In this document: one piece after another, positions 15,752 to 24,707 of the stretch
Layout of the letters: each line of letters starts with the position of its first letter
Numbering within the stretch: position 1 is the first letter of the stretch
NCBI RefSeq assembly: GCF_046098205.1
Contig: NZ_JBJURJ010000025.1
Location: 33,991 to 97,990 of the forward strand
Origin: Paenibacillus_AR mesotrionivorans
GTDB taxonomy: Bacteria > Bacillota > Bacilli > Paenibacillales > NBRC-103111
Direction: 5' to 3'
Length of the DNA: 64,000 nucleotides
Made by a program: the position numbers and the translations under genes
Notes under the pieces: generated by a model
Databases searched by the model: none
Seen by the model: the letters and a program-made list of their open reading frames with translations, nothing else
What the model was told of the DNA's origin: nothing

Positions 15752-17533
15752 ATGCTTTCCCTGAGCCGTCCATCTCTTTATCCCTTCAAGCTTAAGCTCG
15801 GACTTCTGCTGTTCAGCGTCGTTCTCCTCATGTCCGGTCTGATGGGCGCCTTCCAATATTTCTTTGTGAAACATCTGCTTGAGGATAACTTCAGACAGAA
15901 CCGGAGGATGATTGAGGAGCGGATCAGGAATACCGTGGCGGATGCCGACCGGATGAACCTGCTGGTGGAGCGTCCCATGGAAGAGGAAGCACGGCCCATA
16001 CTGGAGGCGGTACGCAGCCACTATTCCAGCACGGGCGGGATCGGCTTTGATCTGCAGCCTTTTATTGCGGACAAGCCGGATATGGATCTGTATATCATTG
16101 ACCGGAGCTATACGGTTATCGCCTCCACCAATCCCGGGGATATCGGGCTGAACTTCAAGCCGTACAGCGACTTTACCCGCTATCTTGATGGTGTGGTGCG
16201 GGAGGGCGGCTTCGCCGGATCGCGGATCAGCCTCTCCTTGAACAAGTCCAATTTGACCAAATTTTGCTATCTTCCCTCCGGGGACGGCCAATACATTTTT
16301 GAGACGGGCACCCTCATTGACCCGCGCCTCCTCATGCTAAAAACCAGCACCTTCGATAACTTCGAAACGGCGGTTGTCCAGGAAAATCCGTTTATCGACA
16401 GGGTGATCCTCTACGATTATCTGGGGGTTTCCTACAAGAAGGACGGCAACGGGCTGAATTACCGGGTGGAGGGAACGCATCTCCCTGCTTTTGCCCAGGC
16501 CAAGGATACCTTGGAGACAGTGGAAACAGAGGCTGTTTACGGGGGAAAAAAGGCCATTCACCAATATGTCCCCTACCGGCTGGTGAATGCCTCAGGGAGC
16601 AATGAAATCAACGTTATCGAGATTATCTACAACGAGGACAGCCTCCGGCAATCCCTGTTGAGGAATCTTCTTGTATCGACCATATTGGTGCTTGCAGCGG
16701 CTTGTATCGCCGGCAGCTACGGCTTCTACCGGTCCCGTGCCATCACCAAACCTATCCAGGCCATTGCCTCCGGCATCCAGAAAATTTCCCGAGGCGATTA
16801 TGAGGTGAGCCTGGACATCCGCTCCAATGACGAATTTGCCCTGCTGGGCAGAAAAGTGGAGCAGATGGCCGGCGAAATCCGGGAGCTGCTGGAGGAGCGG
16901 GGCCGCATCCAGCATGAGCTGGAGAACAGCCTCCGGGAAAACCAGAGCAGTTATTTTGAAACGGTCCGGGCTCTAGTCAACGCTATTGAAGTCAAGGATG
17001 CCTATACCCGGGGCCATTGCGAACGGGTCATGGATTATTCCCTGGCCATCGGACGGGCCATGAATCTGAGCCGCCAGGAGCTTCACGATCTCCGGTTCGG
17101 CAGCATTCTCCACGACATCGGCAAAATCGGTATTCCCGAGCATATCCTGAACAACCAAGGCAGCTTTGGCCCCGAGGAGTTCGAAATGATGAAGCGGCAT
17201 CCCGCCATTGGGGACAAGCTTCTGGAGGGTCTGCATTTTCTGGATAACAGCCGTAAAATTGTCCATGAGCACCACGAACGTGTGGACGGAACCGGTTATC
17301 CCCGCGGCCTTAAGGGCAGCGAAATCGGACTCCTGTCCAAAATCGTATCCGTAGCCGACGCTTATGACGCGATGACCAGTGTCCGCCCTTACCGTAAGAA
17401 GGTCATGTCACCGGAGGATGCCGTCCGGGAGCTGGAGCGTCAGTCCGGCACCCAGTTCGATGCCCGCGTGGTGCAGGTATTCGTGATGCTGCTGGCCGGC
17501 GGGCAGGATCAGCATAACCACGGGGCCGGATAA
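15752..17533 (+). CDS. HD-GYP domain protein, putative cyclic-di-GMP phosphodiesterase
   Basis: The ATG at 15752 is preferred (AGGTGA upstream); a TTG at 15674 is also in frame. The 593-residue protein has a membrane helix (~15-38), an extracellular sensor region, a second helix (~305-330), a HAMP domain ('SRAITKPIQAIASGIQKISR') and a C-terminal HD-GYP domain with 'HDIGKIGIPEHIL', 'HPAIGDKLL' and 'HHERVDGTGYPRGL'. All metal-binding and GYP residues are present, so it is probably active in hydrolysing cyclic-di-GMP. The next gene, 86 bases on, is a GGDEF protein, so two enzymes of opposite activity are neighbours. Confidence 0.92.
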   Translation: MLSLSRPSLYPFKLKLGLLLFSVVLLMSGLMGAFQYFFVKHLLEDNFRQNRRMIEERIRNTVADADRMNLLVERPMEEEARPILEAVRSHYSSTGGIGFDLQPFIADKPDMDLYIIDRSYTVIASTNPGDIGLNFKPYSDFTRYLDGVVREGGFAGSRISLSLNKSNLTKFCYLPSGDGQYIFETGTLIDPRLLMLKTSTFDNFETAVVQENPFIDRVILYDYLGVSYKKDGNGLNYRVEGTHLPAFAQAKDTLETVETEAVYGGKKAIHQYVPYRLVNASGSNEINVIEIIYNEDSLRQSLLRNLLVSTILVLAAACIAGSYGFYRSRAITKPIQAIASGIQKISRGDYEVSLDIRSNDEFALLGRKVEQMAGEIRELLEERGRIQHELENSLRENQSSYFETVRALVNAIEVKDAYTRGHCERVMDYSLAIGRAMNLSRQELHDLRFGSILHDIGKIGIPEHILNNQGSFGPEEFEMMKRHPAIGDKLLEGLHFLDNSRKIVHEHHERVDGTGYPRGLKGSEIGLLSKIVSVADAYDAMTSVRPYRKKVMSPEDAVRELERQSGTQFDARVVQVFVMLLAGGQDQHNHGAG

Positions 17534-17538
17534 CGGAA

Positions 17539-17597
17539 CACTTAGGACGTGTTTTTCGGCAACATCTGCTCCCTTCGGAGTTTGTAAGCACGCCTTA
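17539..17597. repeat. Imperfect inverted repeat between HD-GYP and GGDEF genes
   Basis: Outer arms CTTAGGACGTGTTT and its near complement (AGCACGCCTTAG) enclose a ~30-base loop with TTCGG / CTTCGGAG. The arms resemble the long imperfect palindrome at 3063-3094, so both may belong to one repeat family. It has no T-run. Confidence 0.4.
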
Positions 17598-17619
17598 GAG
17601 GAGGATTTGAATTTCCCCT

Positions 17620-19557
17620 ATGACTACCTATACCATCTTCTCCCTCACCGCGTTTGTGGTGTATCTCTTAGCCGGCATTTATCCGGTAGCCAAATATAAA
17701 CGGAACGCCGTCAGCATTTTGTTTTCGTTGACGTGTTTGAGTCTGGCTGTTTGGTCGTTTGCTTATGCCTTTGTTTACATGGAATCTTCCGTGTTCTGGA
17801 TCAAGTTGTCCTCCGTGGGCTGGTGTTTTTTCAGCGCGCTGGTGCTCCATAGCGCCCTTCGTTTTGCCCGGAACCCTTTGTTTATGAAGCCGCTCCCTCA
17901 AGCGCTGCTTTATGTGGTTCCGGTTGTCCTTCTATATATGCGGGTATTCATGATGGATACCGGATCAGGCACATCCGGAATGACCGGGCTGGTGTTCCAA
18001 TGGCTGGACAACAGCTACGATGTGGTTTACCAGTTGGCAGCGCTGGGGGTTATCCTCCGTATGCGCCTGCAAAGCGCGAACCGCCGCCAGCGCAAGCAGC
18101 TGAATCTGGTGCTGGCCAGTGCCGCCCTGACCTTTGCGGCCAATTTTGTCTCCCAGTTTATTCTGCCGGCCATGGGCTACCCGGAGTGGTCCACCTCCGG
18201 CCAGCTTTTTAGTTTGATCCTGATTCTGGGTATAATTGCAGCCAATCAACGCTATGGGCTGTTTTCGTTATCTGAGCATGTTCTGTATGACGAGATTCTG
18301 ACGGAAATGATGGATTCCTTCTTCCTGCTTTCGACGGAAGGCCGGATCCAACGGATCAACCGCCGGACAGTGGGGCTCCTTGGATACAGCCAAGAGGAGC
18401 TGAGCGATCTGCCCTTACGAGATTTATGTGTGGAAAAGGATGTGATCGACACCATTGTGCATGGGCAGACTGCCTCCGATACTACCGCCTATGCAGAGGT
18501 CAATCTAATGGGCAGCACCGGGCGGATGATCCCGCTGCGACTCTCCTTCTCCCGGATCAGGGACAAAAGCAGCTGCGATATTCTGGGTATTATGGTGATC
18601 GGACAGGATATCGCCGTGAAGAACCGGCTTCAGGAGGAAATCCGCATCCATCAGGAATTCGAGCGGAAGCTCCGGGAAAGTGAGGAGCGCTTCCGGGCCA
18701 TGTTCGACAAGCATTCCGCGGTTATGTGTCTGGTGGACCCGGAGTCCCTGCAGATTTTATCGGTGAATAACGCAGCGCTGGCATTCTACGGTTATTCCTT
18801 CAAGGAGTTCGAATCCATGAAGCTGACCGCTCTGGATGGCACCAGCCTCCAGGAGGGAGTGGCTATGGCCCGCCACATTGTGCAGGAGCAAAGCGCTGTA
18901 TTGCACATGAAGCATAAACTGGCCGACGGTGATATCCGGGATGTGGAGATCCACTCCTCGGCCGTTCCCTTCGGCAAACGGTCCATTATCTATTCCATTA
19001 TTCATGACATTACGGAGCGCAAAAAGGCGGAGGATTATATCAGCTTTTTGGCCTACAACGACAGTCTGACGGGTTTGTCCAACCGGAAGCTGTTCTATGA
19101 GCGGGTGGAAAAAGCCATCGAAGCCGCCAAGGCCGCCGGTGGAGTATTCGCCGTCATTTATATCGATATGGACGATCTGAAATTTATCAATGACACTTAC
19201 GGCCATGAGGACGGGGACATTGTGCTCCGGGAGCTGGGCAGGCGGATGAATGAGCTGACCCGGTCGGGTCTCTCCGCCGCGCGGCTGGGCGGGGACGAAT
19301 TCGCCATGCTGCTGCCGGGCATCGGGACCATGCAGGAGGCTCTGGCGGCGGTGGAGAATATTTCGGAGCATCTGCGCAAAAGCATTCAGATGGGCGCCCG
19401 GGAAATTAATGTTCAGGCGAGCATCGGCATTAGCCTGTATCCCTCCGACGGGGAGGATGTGGAGTCGCTTCTGAAGACGGCGGATTTCAAAATGTACGCG
19501 GTGAAGAAGGAGCGCAAGTCCTCGAAGCGCTTGTGGGCGGCTTCGGAGAACCGGTAG
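17620..19557 (+). CDS. Membrane-bound GGDEF protein with PAS domains, putative diguanylate cyclase
   Basis: The 645-residue protein has seven predicted membrane helices in residues 1-215 (histidine-kinase-type 7TM region), two PAS-like domains (~220-340 and ~350-470, the second ending 'IIHDITERKKAED'), and a GGDEF domain with 'DSLTGLSNRKLF', 'DMDDLKFINDTYGHEDGD' and intact 'RLGGDEFAM'. The inhibitory RxxD site in front of GGDEF is absent (SGLSAARLGG), so product feedback is probably weak. It should make cyclic-di-GMP in response to a membrane or redox/ligand signal. It follows the HD-GYP gene on the same strand and may share its control. Confidence 0.92.
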   Translation: MTTYTIFSLTAFVVYLLAGIYPVAKYKRNAVSILFSLTCLSLAVWSFAYAFVYMESSVFWIKLSSVGWCFFSALVLHSALRFARNPLFMKPLPQALLYVVPVVLLYMRVFMMDTGSGTSGMTGLVFQWLDNSYDVVYQLAALGVILRMRLQSANRRQRKQLNLVLASAALTFAANFVSQFILPAMGYPEWSTSGQLFSLILILGIIAANQRYGLFSLSEHVLYDEILTEMMDSFFLLSTEGRIQRINRRTVGLLGYSQEELSDLPLRDLCVEKDVIDTIVHGQTASDTTAYAEVNLMGSTGRMIPLRLSFSRIRDKSSCDILGIMVIGQDIAVKNRLQEEIRIHQEFERKLRESEERFRAMFDKHSAVMCLVDPESLQILSVNNAALAFYGYSFKEFESMKLTALDGTSLQEGVAMARHIVQEQSAVLHMKHKLADGDIRDVEIHSSAVPFGKRSIIYSIIHDITERKKAEDYISFLAYNDSLTGLSNRKLFYERVEKAIEAAKAAGGVFAVIYIDMDDLKFINDTYGHEDGDIVLRELGRRMNELTRSGLSAARLGGDEFAMLLPGIGTMQEALAAVENISEHLRKSIQMGAREINVQASIGISLYPSDGEDVESLLKTADFKMYAVKKERKSSKRLWAASENR

Positions 19558-19625
19558 CGACGGTCTGAAGGCGGCAGCAGCTTGCATCGGGCTAATGATG
19601 AGCTTCATGAAAGGGGGTGCTTACG

Positions 19626-19805
19626 ATGAGTGCAAAGGAACAAGTGCTGGATGCCATGAAGGCTGCTGGCAAGCCGGTTACAGCAGGCGAAGTGGAAAAA
19701 GCCACCGGCCTGGACCGCAAGGAAGTGGACAAGGCCTTCAAGGAATTGAAGGCGGACAATGCGATTGTTTCTCCAATCCGGTGCAAATGGGAACCGGCTC
19801 AATAA
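19626..19805 (+). CDS. Tiny winged-helix DNA-binding protein
   Basis: The ATG at 19626 follows AAGGGGG with ideal spacing. The 59-residue product 'MSAKEQVLDAMKAAGKPVTA...' consists of a single winged helix: helix 1 (KEQVLDAMKAAG), helix-turn-helix (AGEVEKATGLDRKEVDKAFKEL) and a wing ending 'NAIVSPIRCKWEPA'. Similar short MarR/ArsR-like proteins exist in Firmicutes but their targets are unknown to me. It lies 68 bases behind the GGDEF gene and is followed by a strong terminator, so it may be the last gene of that unit. Confidence 0.8.
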   Translation: MSAKEQVLDAMKAAGKPVTAGEVEKATGLDRKEVDKAFKELKADNAIVSPIRCKWEPAQ

Positions 19806-19820
19806 GCAGGGGTTGAAAAA

Positions 19821-19850
19821 AAGAAGCGGCGCGATGCCGCTTCTTTTTTT
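19821..19850 (+). terminator. Rho-independent terminator behind the winged-helix gene
   Basis: Perfect 10-bp stem AAGAAGCGGC / GCCGCTTCTT with a GCGAT loop and a run of seven T. Confidence 0.95.
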
Positions 19851-19919
19851 GTGGGCAGGGGCGGGCTTCGAAAATAGCGTCCCCACACCGGTTGTTGGGT
19901 GATGATTCTCAACGGCTGG

Positions 19920-20106
19920 CGCTAACGGAACTCAGAAGCCGTTACAGGCCAAAAATCACGGGTTTGCATTTCTAACGGAACAGAGAAGCGCTTAGAGGAG
20001 AAAATACGTTGTATCATGACGGATTACGCCCGCTAAGCGTCTTTGAGTTCCGTTAAACCAGCAAACCCCTGCTTTTCGGCGGCTAACGGACGCTGAGTTC
20101 CGTTAC
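19920..20106. repeat. Intergenic palindromic repeats, TAACGG family (cluster 2); no gene in 19851-20135
   Basis: Four units of about 24 bases: CTAACGGAACTCAGAAGCCG (19922), CTAACGGAACAGAGAAGCGC (19972), CTAAGCGTCTTTGAGTTCCG (20032) and CTAACGGACGCTGAGTTCCG (20082), each followed by TTA. Units 1-2 and 3-4 are in opposite orientation. The cluster lies between convergent genes. Confidence 0.8.
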
Positions 20107-20135
20107 AGCATCCGCCGTTGGCAGACACAGCCGGC

Positions 20136-21017
20136 TTACTCCCGGAATTCATGGTTCTCCCGCCGGTATTCGCCCGGTGTCATCCCCATGGTGGCGCGAA
20201 AGTTGCGCATAAAGGCTTTATACGAGTTAAACCCTGCCTCCACGGCAATATCCATCCCGGTGAGGGAGGTGGACAAAAGCAGCCCGCAGGCATGCTGAAT
20301 CCGGATGGAATGGAGCAGCGCCAGAAAATTCATGCCGGTTTTCCGCTTGATCTCCGCGCTCAGATAAGGAATACTGAAGCCAAATTCCTTGGCCAGACCT
20401 GCCAGGGTCAGTTCCTCCCGGTAGTGGTACTGGATGTGCCGGATAGCCGGCCAGACAGACCCGCGCTCCGGCAGCTCCCCGGTCCGGATAATTCCCCGGG
20501 GGCCGCGGAACCGGTCGAAGCGGATCAGGAGCTCCGACAGCTTCAAGCGGACCATCTCCCTGGACCACCTGCCGTTTTCCGCCACCTCCCGCTCCATGCT
20601 GCCGAACAGCGCAGCAATCTCCGCTGTTTCCTCCTCCGACAGCTGGACGAAGGCATTCCCGCCTTCCTCCCGGAACAGCAGCTTGCCCAGAAGCCCTCCC
20701 CCATTCATGCCGAAGGTCAGCCACTCCCGGTCAAACATGCAGTTATAAAGCCGGAGAACCTGACCGGGAGCAACCCCCAGCTCATGCACCTGGAACGGAA
20801 GCAAAAAGGTAAACGTCCCCGGTGACATCTCATGCCGGATGCCATTCACTACCTCCCAGCCTTCTCCCTCCAGCACCAGCGAACATTCCAGAAAGTCATG
20901 GCGGTGGGCGGGAAACGGGCGGGTCAGCTCATTTATGCTCAGGAGAAAAGGGAACTCCCCTTGAATTTGCGGGTAATCGGTCAGCTGCTTATTTGCGGGG
21001 TAAAGGGTCAATGCCAA
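20136..21017 (-). CDS. AraC-family transcriptional regulator with N-terminal cupin
   Basis: The 293-residue protein starts at a TTG (21017, or TTG 21011, both behind GGAAGGCAGGGA). The N-terminal half is an AraC-type cupin ('RPFPAHRHDFLECSLVLEGE'), the likely sugar sensor. The C-terminal ~100 residues hold two helix-turn-helix motifs ('LTLAGLAKEFGFSIPYLSAE', 'DIAVEAGFNSYKAFMRNFR') ending 'MTPGEYRRE'. It is divergent to rpiR-nagB-nagA across a 168-base gap and could regulate that unit or a distant sugar locus; the sequence does not decide. Confidence 0.9.
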   Translation of the reverse strand: MALTLYPANKQLTDYPQIQGEFPFLLSINELTRPFPAHRHDFLECSLVLEGEGWEVVNGIRHEMSPGTFTFLLPFQVHELGVAPGQVLRLYNCMFDREWLTFGMNGGGLLGKLLFREEGGNAFVQLSEEETAEIAALFGSMEREVAENGRWSREMVRLKLSELLIRFDRFRGPRGIIRTGELPERGSVWPAIRHIQYHYREELTLAGLAKEFGFSIPYLSAEIKRKTGMNFLALLHSIRIQHACGLLLSTSLTGMDIAVEAGFNSYKAFMRNFRATMGMTPGEYRRENHEFRE

Positions 21018-21145
21018 TCCCTGCCTTCCATCATGCTTTTCTACTTGTACTATAGCATAAAACAGCGGGCCAAGCAGGCAGGGTATTGCGGGCGGGAGGG
21101 GAATTTGATATGATAAACATGTAAATTATTTTCTTAAAAATATGT

Positions 21146-21171
21146 AATTTTCGTAAATAAATTTTCGCAAA
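21146..21171. promoter_or_regulatory. Tandem AATTTTCGNAAA motifs upstream of rpiR-nagBA
   Basis: AATTTTCGTAAA (21146-21157) and AAATTTTCGCAAA (21159-21171) form a direct repeat just before the ribosome binding site of the rpiR gene. AT-rich direct or inverted motifs of this type are usual for RpiR regulators, so this is a candidate autoregulatory operator. Confidence 0.45.
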
Positions 21172-21185
21172 CGTGAGGGAAGCTT

Positions 21186-22049
21186 ATGAGCGGCATCTTG
21201 CATTCGATTCAAGAGCGATTATCGGAGCTCAACCCCAAGGACCGGGAAATCGCCGCTTTTATTCTGGAGCAGCCGGAGCTGATGATCCGTATGGGCATCA
21301 AGGAGCTCTCCGAAGCCGCCAATGCCAGCACCGCCTCCATCTCCCGGTTCTGCAAGCTGATCCAGACCAACGGCTTTGCGGACCTGAAGATGAAAATCGC
21401 TGCCGAGCTGGCCATGAAGCCTCTGCCGGAAACCTACCAGGACATTGTTGCCGGCAACAGTCTTCCCGGCATCGTATCCGCCATTGAGGCCAATCACATC
21501 CACTCCATCTCCGACACCACCCGTCTGGTGGATTACCGTCAGCTGGAGGCCGTATTGGAGCTGCTGCAGACCGCCGAGCGGATCGATCTGTACGGGGTGG
21601 CCACCTCGGGGATTGTGGCCTCCGATTTTGCCCAGAAGCTGATCCGCATCGGGAAACGGGCCCAGTGCTTTACGGACCCCCATATGCAGATTACCTCGGC
21701 CTCCAACTTGGGACCGGGCGATCTGGTAATCGCCGTCTCCTACTCAGGGGAAACGCCGGAGATCATCGACTCCGTCCGCTGCGCTAAGGAAGGCGGGGCC
21801 AAAGCGGTGTCCCTGACCCGTTACGGGCCCAACACCTTGGCCGCCGCGGCTGATATCCCCCTTTTCACCTCATCTCTGGAATCAGGCATGCACCGGGGAG
21901 ATATGGCATCACGGATCGCCCAGCTTCATATCATTGACATTCTGTTCACGGCTCTCTTGAGCCGGCAGTTTGACGAGCATGTGCCCCATTTGGAGCGTTC
22001 CTTCCAAATGGTCAACAAATACCGCCGGGAGAAAGGATCGTACCTATGA
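21186..22049 (+). CDS. RpiR/MurR-family regulator with SIS domain
   Basis: The 287-residue protein has an N-terminal RpiR helix-turn-helix ('MGIKELSEAANASTASISRF') and a C-terminal SIS sugar-phosphate-binding domain ('IDLYGVATSGIVASDFAQKL', 'DLVIAVSYSGETPEIIDSV'). The ATG follows GAGGGAAGCTT. Its last codons overlap the nagB start by four bases (ATGA). The natural reading is a regulator of amino-sugar use that senses glucosamine-6-phosphate or N-acetylglucosamine-6-phosphate and controls its own operon. Confidence 0.93.
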   Translation: MSGILHSIQERLSELNPKDREIAAFILEQPELMIRMGIKELSEAANASTASISRFCKLIQTNGFADLKMKIAAELAMKPLPETYQDIVAGNSLPGIVSAIEANHIHSISDTTRLVDYRQLEAVLELLQTAERIDLYGVATSGIVASDFAQKLIRIGKRAQCFTDPHMQITSASNLGPGDLVIAVSYSGETPEIIDSVRCAKEGGAKAVSLTRYGPNTLAAAADIPLFTSSLESGMHRGDMASRIAQLHIIDILFTALLSRQFDEHVPHLERSFQMVNKYRREKGSYL

Positions 22050-22783
22050 ACATTTTAACCTTCCGTACCAATCAAGAGCTAAACGCTGCAGGAGCAGGCA
22101 TTATTACCGGCCTGATCCAGACCAACCCCCGGGCTGTGCTGGGGCTGGCCACAGGCAGCACTCCCATCGGCATTTATGAGGAATTGGTCAGCAGCTTCAA
22201 AAAAGGCCTGGTGAGCTTCAAGCTGGCCACCTCCTTCAACCTGGATGAATACGCGGGTTTGCCTCTGGACCATCCCGAAAGCTACCACGCCTATATGGAC
22301 CAGCATCTGTTCCGCCACATTGATATGCCTGCAGCCCAACGCCATATTCCCAACGGTACGGCAGCCGATTTGGAAGCGGAATGCCGCAGGTATGACCTTC
22401 TATTGGAGGAGGCTAAGCAGATTGACCTGCAGATTCTGGGTCTCGGCCATAACGGCCACATTGGCTTCAATGAGCCGGACCAGTCGCTGAACAGCGGCAC
22501 CCATGTGGTGAAGCTGCGGGAATCCACCCGCCAGGCCAATGCCCGGTTCTTCGATTCCATCGAGCAGGTGCCTACCCATGCTTTGACTATGGGAGTCGGC
22601 ATGATCCTGAAGGCCAAAACCATCCTCCTGGTGGTCCGTGGAAAAGACAAAGCGGAAATTGTTCACGAGGCTCTGACCGGCCCCATCCGGACGGAAATTC
22701 CCGCTTCGCTCTTGCAAACCCATCCCAATCTGGTCGTTCTGCTGGATGAGGAAGCCGGGAGGTGCTTTCATGGCAAACAATAA
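22046..22783 (+). CDS. nagB: Glucosamine-6-phosphate deaminase
   Basis: NagB converts glucosamine-6-phosphate to fructose-6-phosphate and ammonia. The 245-residue protein shows 'GLATGSTP' (residues 33-40), 'SFNLDEY' and 'GLGHNGHIGFNEP', which bind substrate and carry the catalytic Asp/His/Glu set. The length equals the short Bacillus NagB, which lacks the allosteric C-terminal tail of the E. coli enzyme. It overlaps rpiR by four bases and nagA by 14 bases, so the three genes are tightly coupled. Confidence 0.96.
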   Translation: MNILTFRTNQELNAAGAGIITGLIQTNPRAVLGLATGSTPIGIYEELVSSFKKGLVSFKLATSFNLDEYAGLPLDHPESYHAYMDQHLFRHIDMPAAQRHIPNGTAADLEAECRRYDLLLEEAKQIDLQILGLGHNGHIGFNEPDQSLNSGTHVVKLRESTRQANARFFDSIEQVPTHALTMGVGMILKAKTILLVVRGKDKAEIVHEALTGPIRTEIPASLLQTHPNLVVLLDEEAGRCFHGKQ

Positions 22784-23972
22784 GTCTGAACCGGGACGTA
22801 CGGTCCTACAAGGAGCGACCGTAATCACAGAGGAAGCTGTTTTTGAAGATGGCGTCGTCTGCTTTCAAGGAGAGCAGATCGAGTTTGCCGGCACCCGGGA
22901 GGCATTCGCTGAAAGTCCTTTTGCCTCCGGTTCTGCCACTGTGATTGAAGCCGCCGGCGGTTATGTGGTGCCCGGTTTTATCGATCTCCATGTGCATGGC
23001 GGGCATGGCAGCGACTTTATGGATGCGGAAGCCTCTGCTTACGACAATATAACAGTGCACCATGCCTTGAACGGGACCACCACCATTCTGGCCACCACTG
23101 TCACTGCCTCCCGGGAGAGCATCAACCGGGTGCTGGAGACGGCATGGGCCTACCGGAGCGGCCCTATGCCCGGTGCCAAGCTGGGCGGTGTTCACCTGGA
23201 GGGGCCGTTCATCAGCCCCAAGTGGCCCGGAGCCCAGAACCCGGCCTATATTATGCCGCCCCGCCGGGATTGGCTGGAGGCCTGGGAGGCCCAGTATCCG
23301 GGCCTCATCCGTGTAGTAACCCTGGCCCCTGAACGGGAGGGGGCCCTGGAGATGATCGGCTGGCTGGCCGATCACGGCATCGTGGCATCCGCCGGCCATA
23401 CGGATGCCACCTATGACGAGATCACCGCCGCTGCCGATCATGGGCTGACCCATGCGGTGCATACCTTCAACGCCATGAAGGGGCTGCACCACCGGGAGCC
23501 GGGCACTGTAGGCGCGGTTATGACGGACAGCCGGATTCAGGCGGAGGTTATCGCCGACGGGCACCATGTCCACCACTCCTGTATCCGCCTCCTGGCCCAG
23601 GCCAAGGGTCCGGACGGTCTGGTGCTGGTCACCGACTCGATGTCGGCCTGCGGCCTTCCCGCGGGCGACTATAAGCTGGGTGAGCTGGATGTGGTGGTGG
23701 ACGGCGGGGTAGCCCGGCTGAAGGAGGGCGGCGCCCTGGCGGGAAGCACACTGACCATGCTGGGCGCTTTCCGCCACGCTGTCACAGCTGCAGGCATGAG
23801 CCTCCGCGATGCCAGCAAAGCGGCCAGCGGCAACCCCGCCCGGGAGTTGGGCATCTACCACGAAACCGGGAGTATTGCCCCGGGCAAACAAGCGGATTTG
23901 CTCTGGCTGGACCGGGAGTTGGCCTTATCCGGCGTGTGGGTGAACGGACGCCGTCTGGAAGGGCAGGGATAA
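22770..23972 (+). CDS. nagA: N-acetylglucosamine-6-phosphate deacetylase
   Basis: From the ATG at 22770 (GGGAGGTG upstream) the protein has 400 residues. It removes acetate from N-acetylglucosamine-6-phosphate, feeding NagB. Amidohydrolase signatures are 'FIDLHVHGGHG' with His74 and His76, 'VHLEGPFISPKWPGAQNP' with the metal-ligand Glu, 'SAGHTDATYDE', 'HTFNAMKGLHHREPG' and 'VLVTDSMSACG' with the catalytic Asp. The start lies inside the end of nagB. No PTS or ABC gene for N-acetylglucosamine is adjacent. Confidence 0.96.
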   Translation: MANNKSEPGRTVLQGATVITEEAVFEDGVVCFQGEQIEFAGTREAFAESPFASGSATVIEAAGGYVVPGFIDLHVHGGHGSDFMDAEASAYDNITVHHALNGTTTILATTVTASRESINRVLETAWAYRSGPMPGAKLGGVHLEGPFISPKWPGAQNPAYIMPPRRDWLEAWEAQYPGLIRVVTLAPEREGALEMIGWLADHGIVASAGHTDATYDEITAAADHGLTHAVHTFNAMKGLHHREPGTVGAVMTDSRIQAEVIADGHHVHHSCIRLLAQAKGPDGLVLVTDSMSACGLPAGDYKLGELDVVVDGGVARLKEGGALAGSTLTMLGAFRHAVTAAGMSLRDASKAASGNPARELGIYHETGSIAPGKQADLLWLDRELALSGVWVNGRRLEGQG

Positions 23973-23978
23973 TAACCG

Positions 23979-24635
23979 ATGGCTCAGCAGAGTGAGGTTC
24001 TGTCGTATACCATACCTATTCTAGCGCAATCCGCATTTCAACAGGTGCTGCCGGAGCAGGTCCCGCCCTTACCGGTGGGAGTTGCCCCTTGGCCGGAATA
24101 CAGCTCGGTTCCCAGAACGGAGGTCCGTTTGTGGCAATCTGAAGCTGGCCTCCACGTAGGGTTTCAAGTATGGGAAACCAACCCCCGGATGATCTGGCGG
24201 CAGCATAATGAACCCGTATACAAAGACAGCTGCGTGGAGTTTTTCCTGCAGCCCTGTCCTGGCAGCGATGCCCGGTATGTCAACTTTGAGATGAATGCGG
24301 CAGGCACACTGCTTTTGCAAATCGGCTCGGGACGGAGTGACCGGCAGTTTCTTGATCCGGCCGGCTTCACCCGCTTTGCCATACAGTCCGCAGGAGCTTC
24401 CCTCCCAGATTCTCCGGCCGAACCCTGCTGGCAGGTGGCCTACACCATCCCCTTCGAGTGGCTCGCCAGCCTGTTTCCGGATTTCCACCCGCTGTCCGGC
24501 TGGGAGATGCGCGGCAATTTCTACAAATGCGGCGACGAAACCTCCGCTCCCCATTACGGCTGCTGGAGCCCGGTAACCTCCGCCCAGCCCGACTTTCACC
24601 GGAGCTGTGATTTCGGTCTGCTGGTTTTGGCATAA
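23979..24635 (+). CDS. Carbohydrate-binding CBM9-like protein
   Basis: The 218-residue protein starts seven bases after nagA. It has the beta-sandwich pattern of family 9-like carbohydrate-binding modules ('TEVRLWQSEAGLHVGFQVWE', 'PVYKDSCVEFFLQP', 'YVNFEMNAAGTLLLQIG', 'WQVAYTIPFEWL', 'MRGNFYKCGDE'). No signal peptide and no catalytic domain are visible, so it would be a stand-alone cytoplasmic module. Its role is unclear; placement suggests a link to amino-sugar or glycan use. Confidence 0.8.
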   Translation: MAQQSEVLSYTIPILAQSAFQQVLPEQVPPLPVGVAPWPEYSSVPRTEVRLWQSEAGLHVGFQVWETNPRMIWRQHNEPVYKDSCVEFFLQPCPGSDARYVNFEMNAAGTLLLQIGSGRSDRQFLDPAGFTRFAIQSAGASLPDSPAEPCWQVAYTIPFEWLASLFPDFHPLSGWEMRGNFYKCGDETSAPHYGCWSPVTSAQPDFHRSCDFGLLVLA

Positions 24636-24656
24636 ACATTCCTTGGATAAAGCAAG

Positions 24657-24686
24657 AGCCCCTTTCCTGCAACCGGAAAAGGGGCT
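24657..24686. terminator. Hairpin between convergent genes
   Basis: Stem AGCCCCTTT...AAAGGGGCT between the CBM9-like gene (plus) and the secreted protein gene (minus). T-runs are weak on both sides, but position favours a shared terminator. Confidence 0.65.
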
Positions 24687-24707
24687 GTTCGTTTGGAACG
24701 GTATTGA

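Noticed and set aside
19920..20106. CRISPR array
   Set aside because: Units are palindromic, irregularly spaced and partly inverted, and no cas genes are present.
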